A stretch of DNA of 35,118 nt from Pseudomonas profundi (GCF_008638305.1 NZ_VTPZ01000016.1:1-35118), one strand, 5' to 3'. Counted from the stretch's first letter, positions 26,381-35,118 are shown. Notes: a model not told the origin generated them from the letters alone. Translations and numbers: made by a program.

Positions 26381-27344
26381 GACGCCGGCACCGGCCATTG
26401 CCTTGCTCGCCAGCCAGCCAGCCAAGCGAAAGCTGCTGGCTGAGGTGTTGGTCGAGTTCGGCTACCGGGTTGTCTTCGCCAATGAGCCTGAGCGGCTGGA
26501 TTGTGCGCAACTGGCGGCGGTTGATACTGACGCATGGTTGCTCGAGTTATCGGAAGAATCAGAGCTTGCCGAGTGGCTGCTTGAACATAGCCCGGTCCCG
26601 GTACTATTGGGGACGGGGGAAGTACCTGACCGGCACAACGAGGAGTATCCGCGCTGGAAACGCAGGTTGTATAACAAGCTTCAGCCTCTGCTCGGCGACC
26701 CGCCAGACGGGCAAGCGCCGAACTTGTCGGTAGCGCCTCCAAACCAGTCAGGGGTGCCTGTTGCGCGTTGCGTCTGGTTGCTCGCGGCCTCGCTTGGCGG
26801 CCCGGCAGCAGTAAAAAGTTTTCTGGATGCGTTGCCTGCAGATCTGCCGGTAGCATTCATTTACGCACAACACATCGATGCAGGCTTCGAGTACAAACTC
26901 CCGCAGATTCTGGGGCGGCACAACAATTGGCGGTTCTTCAATTGCGAGGAAGGCTCGCGTTTGCACGAAGGCGAGGTGATGGTCGCGCCTATCAAGCGCG
27001 CAATCGAGTTTGGTCCCGGCGGTGAGGTGCGATTGTCTGATCAGCCGTGGCCAGGCGCTTATCAGCCAGCTATCGAGGTGTTGCTGGATGGGGTCGTCAG
27101 GGCTTTCAGTCCGGGATGTGGCGCGATCATCTTCAGCGGTATGGGTGAAGACGGAGTGAGTGCGTGCGGCCGCATGCACGCAAAAGGCATGCAGGTGTGG
27201 ACGCAGAGTGCGGAAAGCGCAGCCTGCGCGACGATGCCGCTGGCGGTCCAGCTTGCCGGATACAGCAGTCGGCAGGGATCACCGGAGGAGCTCGCAACGG
27301 CGATGCAACAGTGGGTCGACCAGGAATGGCTCGTTGCGCTCTAG
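26373..27344 (+). CDS. chpB: ChpB, CheB-like methylesterase
   Basis: Predicted protein-glutamate methylesterase that demethylates PilJ, opposing PilK. The GTG start at 26373 gives 323 aa and overlaps the chpA stop by 8 nt. The C-terminal esterase domain (about 130-323) carries the CheB triad: Ser140 in LAASLGGPAAV, His167 in YAQHIDAGFEY and Asp260 in FSGMGEDGVSACG. The sequence around Ser is S-L-G-G, compared with S-T-G-G in enteric CheB. The N-terminal 110 residues look like a decayed receiver: the strand where Asp should sit reads AWLLELSEE and the acidic pocket is missing, so it is probably not phosphorylated. Confidence 0.93.
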   Translation: MNETPAPAIALLASQPAKRKLLAEVLVEFGYRVVFANEPERLDCAQLAAVDTDAWLLELSEESELAEWLLEHSPVPVLLGTGEVPDRHNEEYPRWKRRLYNKLQPLLGDPPDGQAPNLSVAPPNQSGVPVARCVWLLAASLGGPAAVKSFLDALPADLPVAFIYAQHIDAGFEYKLPQILGRHNNWRFFNCEEGSRLHEGEVMVAPIKRAIEFGPGGEVRLSDQPWPGAYQPAIEVLLDGVVRAFSPGCGAIIFSGMGEDGVSACGRMHAKGMQVWTQSAESAACATMPLAVQLAGYSSRQGSPEELATAMQQWVDQEWLVAL

Positions 27345-27510
27345 CGCTGCTGAAAAATCAGCGCAGCCGTGGCCCGATACACTCATGCGAATTGGCAGGT
27401 TGCAGGCTGCGTCAATGCATGGCGTGCCTGCTGCAAAGCGGCTGGGTTACAACATGATCACGACGAAGGGTCGATAGACCTGGCGCCACGGATATTATCG
27501 AGAGGACAAG

Positions 27511-27987
27511 ATGGCAACGTCAGATGCATTGGAAAGCTTGAACGGACTGGTTGTACCGCTCGCTTCAAAACCCCTGTTACTGCCTAACATCGCGGTTGCC
27601 GAGCTGGTGGGGTACCGCCTGAGCCAGCCAGCTACCGAGGGGCCCGAATGGTTTCTCGGCTGGACAACCTGGCGGGATCAGCTGGTCCCCTTGATTGATC
27701 CGGAACGCCTGCTGGGACAAACCCCTTCGGCGGACAGCTCCGCCCAGCCTCGTACACTGGTGCTCAACGCGCTGGGCGGCCGGTCAGGGCTGAAGTTTGT
27801 TGGCATGCGGATCTCTGCCATCCCGCGGTCACGCAAAGTGATTCGTGGCGAAATCGAAACCACAGACGAAGGTGCTGAGTTCGTCCTCCAGGAAGTCAGC
27901 CTTGGTGGCGATTCGCAGAGCATGTTGATCCCCGATCTGCTGGCCATCGAACAGGCGTTGGCCGATACCGGATTGCTACGCGCCTGA
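27511..27987 (+). CDS. chpC: ChpC, CheW-like adaptor
   Basis: Second CheW-domain protein of the system, 158 aa, probably connecting further receptors to ChpA. CheW features are NIAVAELVGYRLSQPA, WFLGWTTWRDQLVPLIDPERLLG (about residues 48-72) and the late FVLQEVSLGGDSQSMLIPDL. The ATG at 27511 follows GAGAGGAC, a good ribosome binding site. Unlike its neighbours it is separated from chpB by 166 nt. That gap holds a small hairpin just after the chpB stop (GCTGA 27349-27353 with TCAGC 27358-27362) and no evident gene. It is the last gene of the cluster; chpD and chpE, which follow in P. aeruginosa, are absent. Confidence 0.94.
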   Translation: MATSDALESLNGLVVPLASKPLLLPNIAVAELVGYRLSQPATEGPEWFLGWTTWRDQLVPLIDPERLLGQTPSADSSAQPRTLVLNALGGRSGLKFVGMRISAIPRSRKVIRGEIETTDEGAEFVLQEVSLGGDSQSMLIPDLLAIEQALADTGLLRA

Positions 27988-28009
27988 CAGGCGGCTCGCA
28001 ACATCCTTT

Positions 28010-28029
28010 GGCCGGGTTTGATCCCGGCC
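28010..28029. terminator. Hairpin between convergent chpC and envZ
   Basis: GGCCGGG (28010-28016) pairs with CCCGGCC (28023-28029) around TTTGAT. It sits 23 nt after the chpC stop and 7 nt before the envZ stop. The plus-side tail is GGTTCTTC and the minus-side tail AAAGGATG, so the T tracts are weak. It is likely a shared, modest terminator. Confidence 0.55.
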
Positions 28030-28035
28030 GGTTCT

Positions 28036-29343
28036 TCAGTCTGCTACCGGAATACTGAAGCGGGCTTCGGTACCACCGCCGCCGCGGTTGAGCAGCTGTA
28101 CCGTTGCGCCGTGGGTATCGGCTATGCGCTTGACAATCGCCAGGCCCAATCCGGTTCCCTTGGTCGAGCGCGCCCGGTCGCCCCGGGTGAAGGGCGTAAA
28201 CAGCGATTCCGATTCGGCCGGTTCGATGCCGGGCCCCCTGTCCAGCACTGCAACGACTAGATAACGCTGGGCACCGGTGCGGGTTTCGTAGGTGCAGACT
28301 TCAACCCCTGCGCCGCCGTGCTTGAGCGCGTTTTCAATCAGGTTGGTTATCGCGCGCTTGATCGATAGTCGACGCAGCGGTGTGATCGGAACGGGCTCAA
28401 GACACAGTCGTACCTTTTCCTCTCCGGTATTGAGCGGTGCGGCCACTTCTCTGATGAGCTCGTTGATATCTGCCGGCTCGGAAGCCTCGGCATTACCTTC
28501 GCGGATGAATGCCATGAACTGGTCGAGGATCGCGTCCATATCCTCGATATCCCTGATCATTCCCTCGGTGAGTTCAGGGTCGCTGGATGACAGCATTTCG
28601 GTTGATAGCCGCATGCGTGTCAGCGGTGTGCGCAAATCATGCGACACCCCCGCGAGCAACAGAGTGCGATCACGGTTGGCCTGCTCGACGTCATGTGCCA
28701 TCTGATTGAAGGCCCGGTATACCTCGGCAATTTCTGCCGGCCCGCCGGTATCCAGCAGCCGGATTCGCTGCCCGCGTCCGACCCGCCGGGCGGCCAGTTC
28801 CAGTACCTTGAGCGGTCTGTTCAGCTGGCGCACGAAGATCCAGGCGGTTGCAGTGGACAACATACCGATCAATAACAGCCAGGTGACCACCCACCAGATG
28901 CGCTGGCCGCGTAGCGGATGCGCATAAAGCGGAACCTTCAGCCAGTTATTCCCATAATTGGCTTGATGGATCCAGATGGCTGGCTCTTCCTGGGTCCGCA
29001 CCCGTACCTGGGTGCGGTCACCGAGCTCGTCGCGTACCTGATTGGTGAAAATGCCTGAATAAGGCCAATGGATTTCCCCTTGCGGAACATTTTCCTCGGC
29101 AACCAGCTCCATGCCGGTCATACGTTCAAGGTCACTACGCGCTTCGGGATTGCTGGTCCAATAGGCATGTACCAGCATCGCCGTGCCATGGCTATATTGG
29201 CGGTCGACCAGCAGATCCTCGTTGCTCATCAGATAGACAATGGTGAGCAGCTTGGAGAACAGCGTGACCACCAGCACCAGGAGGAGGGTTCGGGCGAAAA
29301 AACTACGCGGCAGTAAAGGATGCCAGCCGGGACCTCCCTTCAC
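28036..29343 (-). CDS. envZ: EnvZ-type sensor histidine kinase (AmgS-like)
   Basis: Membrane histidine kinase of 435 aa paired with the OmpR-type regulator. The first membrane segment is about residues 16-38 ([22 protein letters not shown]). A periplasmic sensor covers about 40-148, the second membrane segment 150-171, and HAMP about 172-225. The H-box [13 protein letters not shown] places the phosphorylated His at residue 235. N box [11 protein letters not shown], then DRGPGIEP and [14 protein letters not shown] form the ATPase. P. aeruginosa AmgS (PA5199) has the same context and controls envelope-stress and aminoglycoside tolerance. The start overlaps the ompR stop by 4 nt, so the pair is coupled. 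Confidence 0.94.
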   Translation of the reverse strand: MKGGPGWHPLLPRSFFARTLLLVLVVTLFSKLLTIVYLMSNEDLLVDRQYSHGTAMLVHAYWTSNPEARSDLERMTGMELVAEENVPQGEIHWPYSGIFTNQVRDELGDRTQVRVRTQEEPAIWIHQANYGNNWLKVPLYAHPLRGQRIWWVVTWLLLIGMLSTATAWIFVRQLNRPLKVLELAARRVGRGQRIRLLDTGGPAEIAEVYRAFNQMAHDVEQANRDRTLLLAGVSHDLRTPLTRMRLSTEMLSSSDPELTEGMIRDIEDMDAILDQFMAFIREGNAEASEPADINELIREVAAPLNTGEEKVRLCLEPVPITPLRRLSIKRAITNLIENALKHGGAGVEVCTYETRTGAQRYLVVAVLDRGPGIEPAESESLFTPFTRGDRARSTKGTGLGLAIVKRIADTHGATVQLLNRGGGGTEARFSIPVAD

Positions 29344-30056
29344 TTGCCGTCCGGTACGAATACGTAGCCCACGCCCCAGACTGTCTGGATATAACGTGGC
29401 TTCGACGGGTCGGGTTCAAGCATGCGGCGCAGGCGGGAAATCTGGACGTCAATTGAACGCTCCAGCGCATCCCATTCGCGGCCGCGTGCCAACTGCATCA
29501 ACTTGTCCCGCGTCAACGGCTCGCGTGGATGCTGGACCAGCGCCTTGAGCACGGCGAATTCCCCGGTGGTCAGCATATGGACTTCGTCGCCCCGTTTGAG
29601 CTCGCGGGTCGCCAGGCTGAGCACGAAATCGCCGAAGGTTACTTCGTTATCATCCGAGCTCGGCGCGCCTGGCACCTGCGGCGACTGCCTACGTAGCACG
29701 GCCTTGATACGTGCCACCAGCTCCCGGGGATTGAACGGTTTGGGCAGATAGTCATCGGCACCCATCTCCAGCCCTTCGATGCGGCTGGTCTCGTCGCCCT
29801 TGGCGGTCAACATGATGATCGGCGTGCGATTGCCCTGATCGCGCAGACGTTTGCAAGCCGTCATGCCATCTTCACCGGGCAGCATGAGATCGAGCACGAT
29901 CAGAGAATAGAGTTCACGGGCCAGCAAACGGTCCATCTGCTCGGTGTTCTCAACGGCGCGCACGCGATAATCCTGCTCCGTCAGGAAACGCTCCAAGAGC
30001 CGCCGCAATCGTACGTCGTCATCGACAATAAGGATTTTTTCGCCTTCGCTGTTCAT
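29340..30056 (-). CDS. ompR: OmpR-type response regulator (AmgR-like)
   Basis: DNA-binding response regulator of 238 aa from the ATG at 30056. A receiver (about 6-120) carries [10 protein letters not shown], phosphoacceptor Asp56 in [12 protein letters not shown], Thr in MLTAKGDE and Lys in [11 protein letters not shown] winged-helix domain (about 140-236) includes [21 protein letters not shown] with [15 protein letters not shown] and the final [14 protein letters not shown] frame to 30086 adds ten unconserved residues. It is the equivalent of PA5200 (AmgR), which regulates envelope-stress genes with its sensor. It is divergent from tex across about 250 nt. Confidence 0.95.
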   Translation of the reverse strand: MNSEGEKILIVDDDVRLRRLLERFLTEQDYRVRAVENTEQMDRLLARELYSLIVLDLMLPGEDGMTACKRLRDQGNRTPIIMLTAKGDETSRIEGLEMGADDYLPKPFNPRELVARIKAVLRRQSPQVPGAPSSDDNEVTFGDFVLSLATRELKRGDEVHMLTTGEFAVLKALVQHPREPLTRDKLMQLARGREWDALERSIDVQISRLRRMLEPDPSKPRYIQTVWGVGYVFVPDGK

Positions 30057-30308
30057 GCGTCTCGCCTTGTCTGATATAGAGATCATTGTCGCGCAAGCCG
30101 TCGGGTTTGCTCATTGACCCCTTGTTACAGGAAATGTCTGGTGGCGTTTGATCCGGGCTATGAAGCCGCGCCGTCTCGTCACCTTTTCCAGCTTCGTATT
30201 AGTACACCTTAGCCGTTGGCAGCAAGGGCTGCTGCGTCCAGTTTCCTCGTTTACCGCGAGACTCGGTTATACTGCGCGGCTCGTTGAAAAGACTGGGTGC
30301 CCGTGCCG
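30057..30308. promoter_or_regulatory. Divergent ompR-tex control region
   Basis: This gap holds no credible gene. On the plus strand TATACT (30268-30273) is a good -10 about 36 nt before the tex ATG, giving a short leader. No strong -35 lies 16-18 nt upstream. On the minus strand TATATC lies just upstream of ompR (within about 30070-30085) and could be a -10. Direct regulator sites are not recognisable by eye. Confidence 0.4.
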
Positions 30309-32678
30309 ATGGAAAGTATTGCTTCACGTATTGCCAGCGAGCTGGCAGTTCGCCCCGAACAGGTGATCGCTACCGTAAGCCTTCTTGATGAAGGTGCCAG
30401 CGTTCCGTTTATCGCACGCTACCGGAAAGAAGTCACCGGCAGTCTTGATGATACCCAGTTACGTTTTCTTGAAGAGCGGCTGCGCTATCTGCGCGAACTG
30501 GATGATCGGCGCCAGAGCATACTTGCCAGTATCAGCGAGCAGGGCAAGCTGACGGCGGAGCTGGAGCAGAGCATCCGCGAGGCCGATACCAAAACCCGTC
30601 TTGAAGATCTGTACCTTCCTTATAAGGTCAAACGCCGCACCAAGGGTCAGATTGCCATTGAAGCCGGCCTTCAACCCTTGGCCGACCAGCTGTTTGACGA
30701 TCCCGGCCAGGACCCCAGCCAACTGGCGGCCGAATACGTTGACGCCGACAAGGGCGTAGCAGACGTCAAAGCTGCGCTTGATGGCGCCAAGTACATCCTC
30801 ATGGAACGCTTCAGCGAAGATGCGGGACTGCTTGAGCGTCTGCGTCAGGCGATGCGCCAGGACGGCCGCGTAACGTCACGTCTGATTGCCGGCAAAGAGC
30901 AGGAAGGCGCCAAGTTCCGTGATTATTTCGAGTATGACGAGGCGTTTCGCAATGTGCCTTCGCACCGGGCATTGGCCATTCTGCGCGGTCGCAACGAAGG
31001 GATATTGAGCATCTCGTTGCAGCTGGGCGATCCGGATGCGCCGTCGACTGCTACGCATCCCTGCGAGGGCATGATCGCCGAAGCCTTTGATATTACTGAT
31101 CAGGGTCGCCCGGCTGACAAATGGCTGGCCGAGGTCGTCCGCTGGACCTGGCGGGTCAAACTGCTGGGTCATGTCGAAACCGAGCTGCTGGGCGATCTGC
31201 GTGAGGTAGCAGAAGACGAGGCGATCCGCGTTTTCGCCAACAATCTCAAAGACCTGTTACTGGCCGCACCCGCCGGCCCCAAAGTCACGCTGGCAATGGA
31301 TCCGGGTCTGCGCACAGGCGTCAAGCTGGCCGTCGTCGATGCCACCGGCAAGCTGGTCGACACCGCCACTATCTTTCCCCATGCGCCCCGTAACCAGTGG
31401 GATCAGTCACTTGCGGTGCTGACGTCGCTGTGCAAGAAACATGGAGTGAATCTGATTGCCATTGGTAACGGCACGGCATCACGCGAAAGTGACAAGCTGG
31501 CCGGGGACCTGCTCAAGCTGTGTCCAGACCTGAAAATGCAGAAGATCACGGTTTCCGAAGCGGGCGCCTCGGTGTATTCGGCTTCCGAACTGGCTGCCAA
31601 GGAATTTCCCGATCTGGATGTTACCTACCGTGGCGCGGTTTCCATCGCGCGGCGCCTGCAGGACCCGCTGGCGGAACTGGTGAAGATCGAGCCCAAATCG
31701 ATTGGCGTTGGCCAGTACCAGCACGACGTGTCCCAGCTGAAGCTGGCGCGTAGCCTCAACGCTGTGGTCGAAGACTGCGTAAACGCCGTGGGGGTGGACC
31801 TGAACACGGCTTCAATGCCCTTGCTTACGCGTGTATCGGGCCTGAATCCGACCATTGCGCAAAATATCGTGGACTATCGTGACGCCCACGGTGCGTTCGC
31901 CAGCCGTCGCGAGCTGCTCAAGGTCACCCGGCTTGGCGCCAAGACCTTTGAACAGGCAGCCGGCTTTCTGCGTGTGATGGGCGGCAATAATCCGTTGGAT
32001 GCCTCCGCCGTTCACCCCGAGGCGTATCCTCTGGTCGAACGTATCGCAGGGGAAACCGGCCGGGACATTCGTGGCCTGATTGGCGACTCCGCTTTTCTTC
32101 GCAAGCTGGAGCCGGCCAAATTCACCGACGAACACTTCGGCATTCCGACTATCAGCGACATCCTCAAGGAGCTCGACAAGCCGGGCCGTGACCCGCGCCC
32201 CGAATTCAAGGCCGCCGCATTCCAGGAAGGCGTCGAGAAGATTGGCGACCTGACGCCCGGCATGGTGCTCGAAGGCGTAGTCAGCAACGTAGCCAATTTC
32301 GGCGCCTTCGTTGATATCGGCGTTCATCAGGACGGGCTCGTGCACATTTCCATGCTTTCGCACCAGTTCGTCAAAGACCCGCGTGACGTGGTCAAGGCCG
32401 GGGATATTGTCAAGGTGAAGGTGCTTGAAGTCGACGTGCCACGCCAGCGTATCAGTCTCACCATGCGCATGGATGATCAGTTAGGCGCCACTGCGTCGGG
32501 TGCCGCTGCGTCCGCTGTAGCTGGGTCTGCTTCGACTCGCAGTGGCGAACGCCGCCCTGATCGCTCTGGATCGCGGGGCACGGCCAAGCAAGGCACATCA
32601 AAAGCTGGCGCTCAGCCCGCTGCGACTGGTACGTTTGCCAACCTGTTCGCAAACGCGAAAAACCTGAAGAAGCGCTGA
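30309..32678 (+). CDS. tex: Tex, S1-domain transcription accessory protein
   Basis: Large RNA-binding protein of 789 aa from the ATG at 30309 ([19 protein letters not shown]); in-frame GTGs at 30297 and 30303 add at most four residues. Helical N-terminal domain ([17 protein letters not shown] near 33-49). The YqgF/RNase H-like domain starts around [22 protein letters not shown] (about 330-355). Helix-hairpin-helix repeats include [20 protein letters not shown] (about 500-520). An S1 domain with [21 protein letters not shown] lies near 650-720. The tail from about 725 is rich in Ala, Ser, Gly and Arg. Family members affect toxin gene expression in Bordetella and bind nucleic acid in P. aeruginosa. 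The thioesterase gene follows directly. Confidence 0.96.
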   Translation: MESIASRIASELAVRPEQVIATVSLLDEGASVPFIARYRKEVTGSLDDTQLRFLEERLRYLRELDDRRQSILASISEQGKLTAELEQSIREADTKTRLEDLYLPYKVKRRTKGQIAIEAGLQPLADQLFDDPGQDPSQLAAEYVDADKGVADVKAALDGAKYILMERFSEDAGLLERLRQAMRQDGRVTSRLIAGKEQEGAKFRDYFEYDEAFRNVPSHRALAILRGRNEGILSISLQLGDPDAPSTATHPCEGMIAEAFDITDQGRPADKWLAEVVRWTWRVKLLGHVETELLGDLREVAEDEAIRVFANNLKDLLLAAPAGPKVTLAMDPGLRTGVKLAVVDATGKLVDTATIFPHAPRNQWDQSLAVLTSLCKKHGVNLIAIGNGTASRESDKLAGDLLKLCPDLKMQKITVSEAGASVYSASELAAKEFPDLDVTYRGAVSIARRLQDPLAELVKIEPKSIGVGQYQHDVSQLKLARSLNAVVEDCVNAVGVDLNTASMPLLTRVSGLNPTIAQNIVDYRDAHGAFASRRELLKVTRLGAKTFEQAAGFLRVMGGNNPLDASAVHPEAYPLVERIAGETGRDIRGLIGDSAFLRKLEPAKFTDEHFGIPTISDILKELDKPGRDPRPEFKAAAFQEGVEKIGDLTPGMVLEGVVSNVANFGAFVDIGVHQDGLVHISMLSHQFVKDPRDVVKAGDIVKVKVLEVDVPRQRISLTMRMDDQLGATASGAAASAVAGSASTRSGERRPDRSGSRGTAKQGTSKAGAQPAATGTFANLFANAKNLKKR

Positions 32679-32679
32679 T

Positions 32680-33081
32680 ATGACCGAACATCCGAAGCTG
32701 GCCGAGATCATGGAGAGCCGCATGAGCGCGTTTACCCAATCGCTCGGTGTCAAATTTCACTCGATCGAGCGGGGCAGCTGTGTTCTGCGCCTGCCGGTGC
32801 TGGAACATCACTTCAATTCCACCGAGCGGGTACACGGCGGGGTGATTTTCAGTCTGCTGGATTCCGCCATGGGCGCTGCCGCCTTCAGCGTGCTGGAGCC
32901 TGATGAAAGCACGGCAACCATCGAAGCCAAGATTAATTACACCCGCGCGGTAACCGGCGGCGAACTGGAATGCACCGGAAAGGTGGTTCATGCCGGCACG
33001 CGCACCATCATCGTCGACGGTGAAATCTGGCAGGACGGCGTGCTGGTAGCCAAGTGTCTGGGTACCTTTGCACGCATCTGA
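32680..33081 (+). CDS. PaaI-type hotdog thioesterase
   Basis: Single hotdog-fold protein of 133 aa. The PaaI/YbgC-like helix motif is VHGGVIFSLLDSAMGAAAF (about residues 51-69), where the conserved Asp or Asn and Gly-Gly build the active site. TIEAKINYTRAVTGG and the final GTFARI strand complete the fold. The ATG begins one base after the tex stop (TGATATG), so the two are coupled. It corresponds to PA5202, an acyl-CoA-type thioesterase of unknown physiological substrate. gshA starts about 70 nt later, as in P. aeruginosa. Confidence 0.93.
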   Translation: MTEHPKLAEIMESRMSAFTQSLGVKFHSIERGSCVLRLPVLEHHFNSTERVHGGVIFSLLDSAMGAAAFSVLEPDESTATIEAKINYTRAVTGGELECTGKVVHAGTRTIIVDGEIWQDGVLVAKCLGTFARI

Positions 33082-33137
33082 ACGCTTCTATACTGTTAAA
33101 AAATCCGGTGCGCAGGGTGTCACCGGTTTCCATGCCC

Positions 33138-33143
33138 AAGGAG
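33138..33143 (+). promoter_or_regulatory. Shine-Dalgarno that decides the gshA start
   Basis: AAGGAG sits 8 nt before the TTG codon at 33152, ideal spacing. A GTG at 33143 overlaps its last G and so cannot use it. Confidence 0.7.
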
Positions 33144-33151
33144 TGACAACC

Positions 33152-34723
33152 TTGTCACCAACGCTCAGCCAGTATCTCGAACTTCTTGGTCAGCCGACCT
33201 GCCGTGAGCAGTTGCTCGACTGCAAGCACGGCATCGAGAAGGAAAGTCTGCGAATTACCGAAATGGGTGCTTTGGCTCAGACCCCGCATCCCACGGCTCT
33301 GGGCTCGGCCCTGACGCATCCGACCATTACCACGGACTATTCCGAAGCACTGGTGGAGCTGATCACGCCGGTTTGTACCAGCATCGACAGTTTGTTCGAG
33401 AACCTCGACCGTGTTCACCGCTTTACCTATAGCCAGCTGGGAGACGAGCGGTTGTGGATCCAGTCCATGCCCTGTCTATTACCGGAGCGTGATCAGGATA
33501 TTCCGATTGGCTGGTATGGCACTTCCAACATCGGCATGCTCAAGCATGTCTATCGCCGCGGTCTGGCGATTCGTTACGGCAAGGCCATGCAGTGCATCGC
33601 AGGCATTCACTACAACTTTTCGCTACCCCACCAGGTCTGGCAAGTGTTGCAGCAGCATGACGGCGATCAGCGCCCAGCGCAGGATTACCAGTCGGCCCGT
33701 TACATGGCGATGATCCGCAATTTCCGTCGCTACGCCTGGTTGTTGATGTATCTCTTCGGCGCGTCACCTGCGGTGTGTGCGAGCTTCCTGCAGGGACGCG
33801 ACCACAGGTTGCAGCGGTTGGGTGACAAGAGTCTGTATCTGCCCTACGCGACCAGTCTGCGGATGAGCGACCTGGGCTACAACAACAACGCCCAGTCGGG
33901 CCTGAATATCTGCCACAACGGGCTGGATCAGTATATCCAGAGCATGCAGCAAGCCATCAGCATGCCTTATGCGCCCTACGCTGAAATGGGCACCCATGAT
34001 GCGCAGGGCAACTGGCAGCAGCTCAATACCAATTTGCTGCAGATTGAAAACGAGTTCTATAGCCCGATTCGTCCCAAGCGCGTCACGCGCAGTGGCGAAA
34101 AACCGGTGCACGCGCTCGCAGCGCGCGGCGTGGAATATATTGAAGTGCGTTGCATGGATATTGACCCCTTCGCGCCGCTGGGGATCGAGCCCACCACCGC
34201 GCGGTTCCTGGATAGCTTCCTGTTATTTTGCGCGCTACAGGACAGTCCCGAATTCGAGCCTGCGGAATGTGAGGAAGCGGGCGTGAATTTCGACCTGGCG
34301 GTGAAACGCGGCCGGGAACCGGGCTTGAATCTGCAGCAGAACGGAACCGCGGTCGCGCTCAAGGACTGGGGGCTGGAACTGCTGGACGACATTGCTGCCT
34401 GCTCACGACTGCTCGATCAGGCGCATGCGACGTCCGACTTCAGCGACAGCCTGAGTCAGCAGCGGGACAAATTGCACGATCCCGATCTAACGCCTTCGGC
34501 GCGGGTGCTTGCGGAGATTCAGCGACACGGCAACAGTTTCTTCCGTTTTGCCCTGGCGCAATCGGAAGCGCACCGGGAATATTTCATGGCGCGGCCGCTC
34601 GATGCCGAAAGTCTCGAAGACTTTCGGACACAGGTGGAGGAATCGCTGGCCGAGCAGGCCGCTATCGAGGCGAGGGACGATGTGGATTTTGACTCCTTCG
34701 TCAGTACCTACCTGAGCCAGTAA
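33152..34723 (+). CDS. gshA: GshA, glutamate-cysteine ligase
   Basis: Catalyses ATP-dependent joining of glutamate and cysteine, the first and rate-limiting step of glutathione synthesis. I choose TTG at 33152: AAGGAG (33138-33143) lies exactly 8 nt upstream, and the protein (523 aa, MSPTLSQYLELLG) fits the Pseudomonas length of about 527. The longer frame to 33068 and GTG 33143 would bury or use the ribosome binding site. Motifs include CKHGIEKESLRI, HPTITTDYSEALVELITP, CIAGIHYNFSLP, YIEVRCMDIDPFAPLGI and EIQRHGNSFFRFA. It is the proteobacterial GshA type (class 1), not fused to GshB. gshB is separately encoded at 14292-15254. Confidence 0.96.
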   Translation: MSPTLSQYLELLGQPTCREQLLDCKHGIEKESLRITEMGALAQTPHPTALGSALTHPTITTDYSEALVELITPVCTSIDSLFENLDRVHRFTYSQLGDERLWIQSMPCLLPERDQDIPIGWYGTSNIGMLKHVYRRGLAIRYGKAMQCIAGIHYNFSLPHQVWQVLQQHDGDQRPAQDYQSARYMAMIRNFRRYAWLLMYLFGASPAVCASFLQGRDHRLQRLGDKSLYLPYATSLRMSDLGYNNNAQSGLNICHNGLDQYIQSMQQAISMPYAPYAEMGTHDAQGNWQQLNTNLLQIENEFYSPIRPKRVTRSGEKPVHALAARGVEYIEVRCMDIDPFAPLGIEPTTARFLDSFLLFCALQDSPEFEPAECEEAGVNFDLAVKRGREPGLNLQQNGTAVALKDWGLELLDDIAACSRLLDQAHATSDFSDSLSQQRDKLHDPDLTPSARVLAEIQRHGNSFFRFALAQSEAHREYFMARPLDAESLEDFRTQVEESLAEQAAIEARDDVDFDSFVSTYLSQ

Positions 34724-34893
34724 CTTCGGTAGTTAGCCATCTCAATGTCGGAGCCTGTCTTGAGGTGGCGGGCTCGCTCTGCCAGTGATGGGAGGGCTAG
34801 CCGCAAGTCCGACTCTGGCGGAAGTTCGGGGTCAGCTGCCGCAAGCCGACAGGGCCGCGCCGACACGCTGCAGGTACGTCCCTGTAAGCTCGT

Positions 34894-34913
34894 CGATGAC
34901 ATCCCTGTCATCG
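34894..34913. repeat. Perfect hairpin CGATGACA-TCCC-TGTCATCG
   Basis: An 8-bp perfect inverted repeat with a TCCC loop. The preceding CAGGTACGTCCCTGTA repeats the same TCCCTGT core. There is no T tract, so it is not a standard terminator. Confidence 0.6.
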
Positions 34914-35027
34914 GACGGTCGACGCAACCCTGTCGCCTTGCTTCGCAGAAAGATTTGAGTTTCCGGATGGCACAAGCCAATACTGGTTCATTCTCCGCAT
35001 CACACCAACGTCTGATCGAGCCCACCG

Positions 35028-35117
35028 GCTGTCAGGGTGGAGCAAGTGTTGAAAACAGGGATGTTTTCGCCAAGCCTCCAGGGATGGGTTCACGGCGTCT
35101 TGCGCAATCCTGACAGC
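35028..35117. repeat. Extragenic repeat unit bounded by inverted repeats
   Basis: GCTGTCAGG (35028-35036) and CCTGACAGC (35109-35117) are exact inverse copies, and pairing continues imperfectly inward (GCAAG with CTTGC). Inside, GAAAACA (35051-35057) and TGTTTTC (35062-35068) form a second perfect stem around GGGA. The unit of about 90 bp would fold into a branched hairpin, like a REP-type element. It ends one base before the window edge, so more of it may follow. Confidence 0.6.
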
Positions 35118-35118
35118 T

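Larger units (their letters stand above)
34724..35118. repeat. Noncoding, hairpin- and repeat-rich end of the window
   Basis: No coding region is credible in these 395 nt; frames present are short, unconserved and interrupted. The stretch holds GCCGCAAG(T)CCGAC twice (near 34800 and 34838), a perfect hairpin at 34894-34913 and a bounded unit at 35028-35117. ACAGGGAT-type cores recur in both orientations. It looks like extragenic repetitive DNA downstream of gshA. No argA start is visible, although that gene follows gshA in P. aeruginosa. Confidence 0.55.

Noticed and set aside
34745..35113. Plus-strand frame of 122 codons after gshA
   Set aside because: It runs through hairpin repeats, has no ribosome binding site or recognisable domain, and is matched by equally open frames on the other strand.
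1..35118. CRISPR array, prophage, tRNA or rRNA genes, toxin-antitoxin or defence island
   Set aside because: I found no regularly spaced repeats, integrase, phage or defence-type genes and no tRNA-like cloverleaf; nearly all the sequence is accounted for by conserved core genes.

Overview
The window is core chromosome of a gammaproteobacterium of the Pseudomonas group. Gene order follows the P. aeruginosa PA0386-PA0415 region almost gene for gene (hemW, rdgB, DUF4426, metW, metX, yggU, yggT, proC, yggS | pilT, pilU | pyrC', pyrB, pyrR, ruvX, yqgE, tonB3, gshB | pilGHIJK, chpABC). It then switches to the order of PA5199-PA5203 (envZ/amgS, ompR/amgR, tex, thioesterase, gshA). Protein lengths and signature residues match Pseudomonas families. 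The compact spacing, missing accessory genes and shortened ChpA suggest a streamlined relative such as Halopseudomonas (P. pertucinogena lineage); that placement is inference.

Layout. Positions 1-6737 (minus strand) hold a housekeeping cluster with overlapping or near-contiguous genes. A 78-nt divergent promoter region separates it from pilT-pilU (plus strand, 6816-9053), the twitching retraction ATPases, which end at a strong intrinsic terminator. Positions 9132-15254 (minus strand) hold gshB, a TonB3-like protein, yqgE, ruvX, pyrR, pyrB and a catalytically dead dihydroorotase pyrC'. Positions 15472-27987 (plus strand) hold the Pil-Chp chemosensory cluster: response regulators PilG and PilH, CheW-like PilI and ChpC, chemoreceptor PilJ, methyltransferase PilK, giant hybrid kinase ChpA and methylesterase ChpB. 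This system controls the pilus motors encoded by pilT/pilU and related genes. After a convergent hairpin come envZ-ompR (minus), then tex, a hotdog thioesterase and gshA (plus). The last 395 nt are noncoding and rich in hairpins and repeats.

The structure not explained by genes is mostly extragenic. There is a 268-bp MITE-like element with near-perfect terminal inverted repeats between gshB and tonB3. One isolated copy of the same terminal repeat lies directly upstream of metX. A C(UACG)G tetraloop hairpin sits between pilJ and pilK. A repeat unit bounded by inverted repeats lies downstream of gshA. Among the proteins, ChpA is the most unusual: it has only three canonical HxLKG phosphotransfer sites and several degenerate ones. 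I see no phage, CRISPR array, tRNA or rRNA, and no clearly new multigene system.
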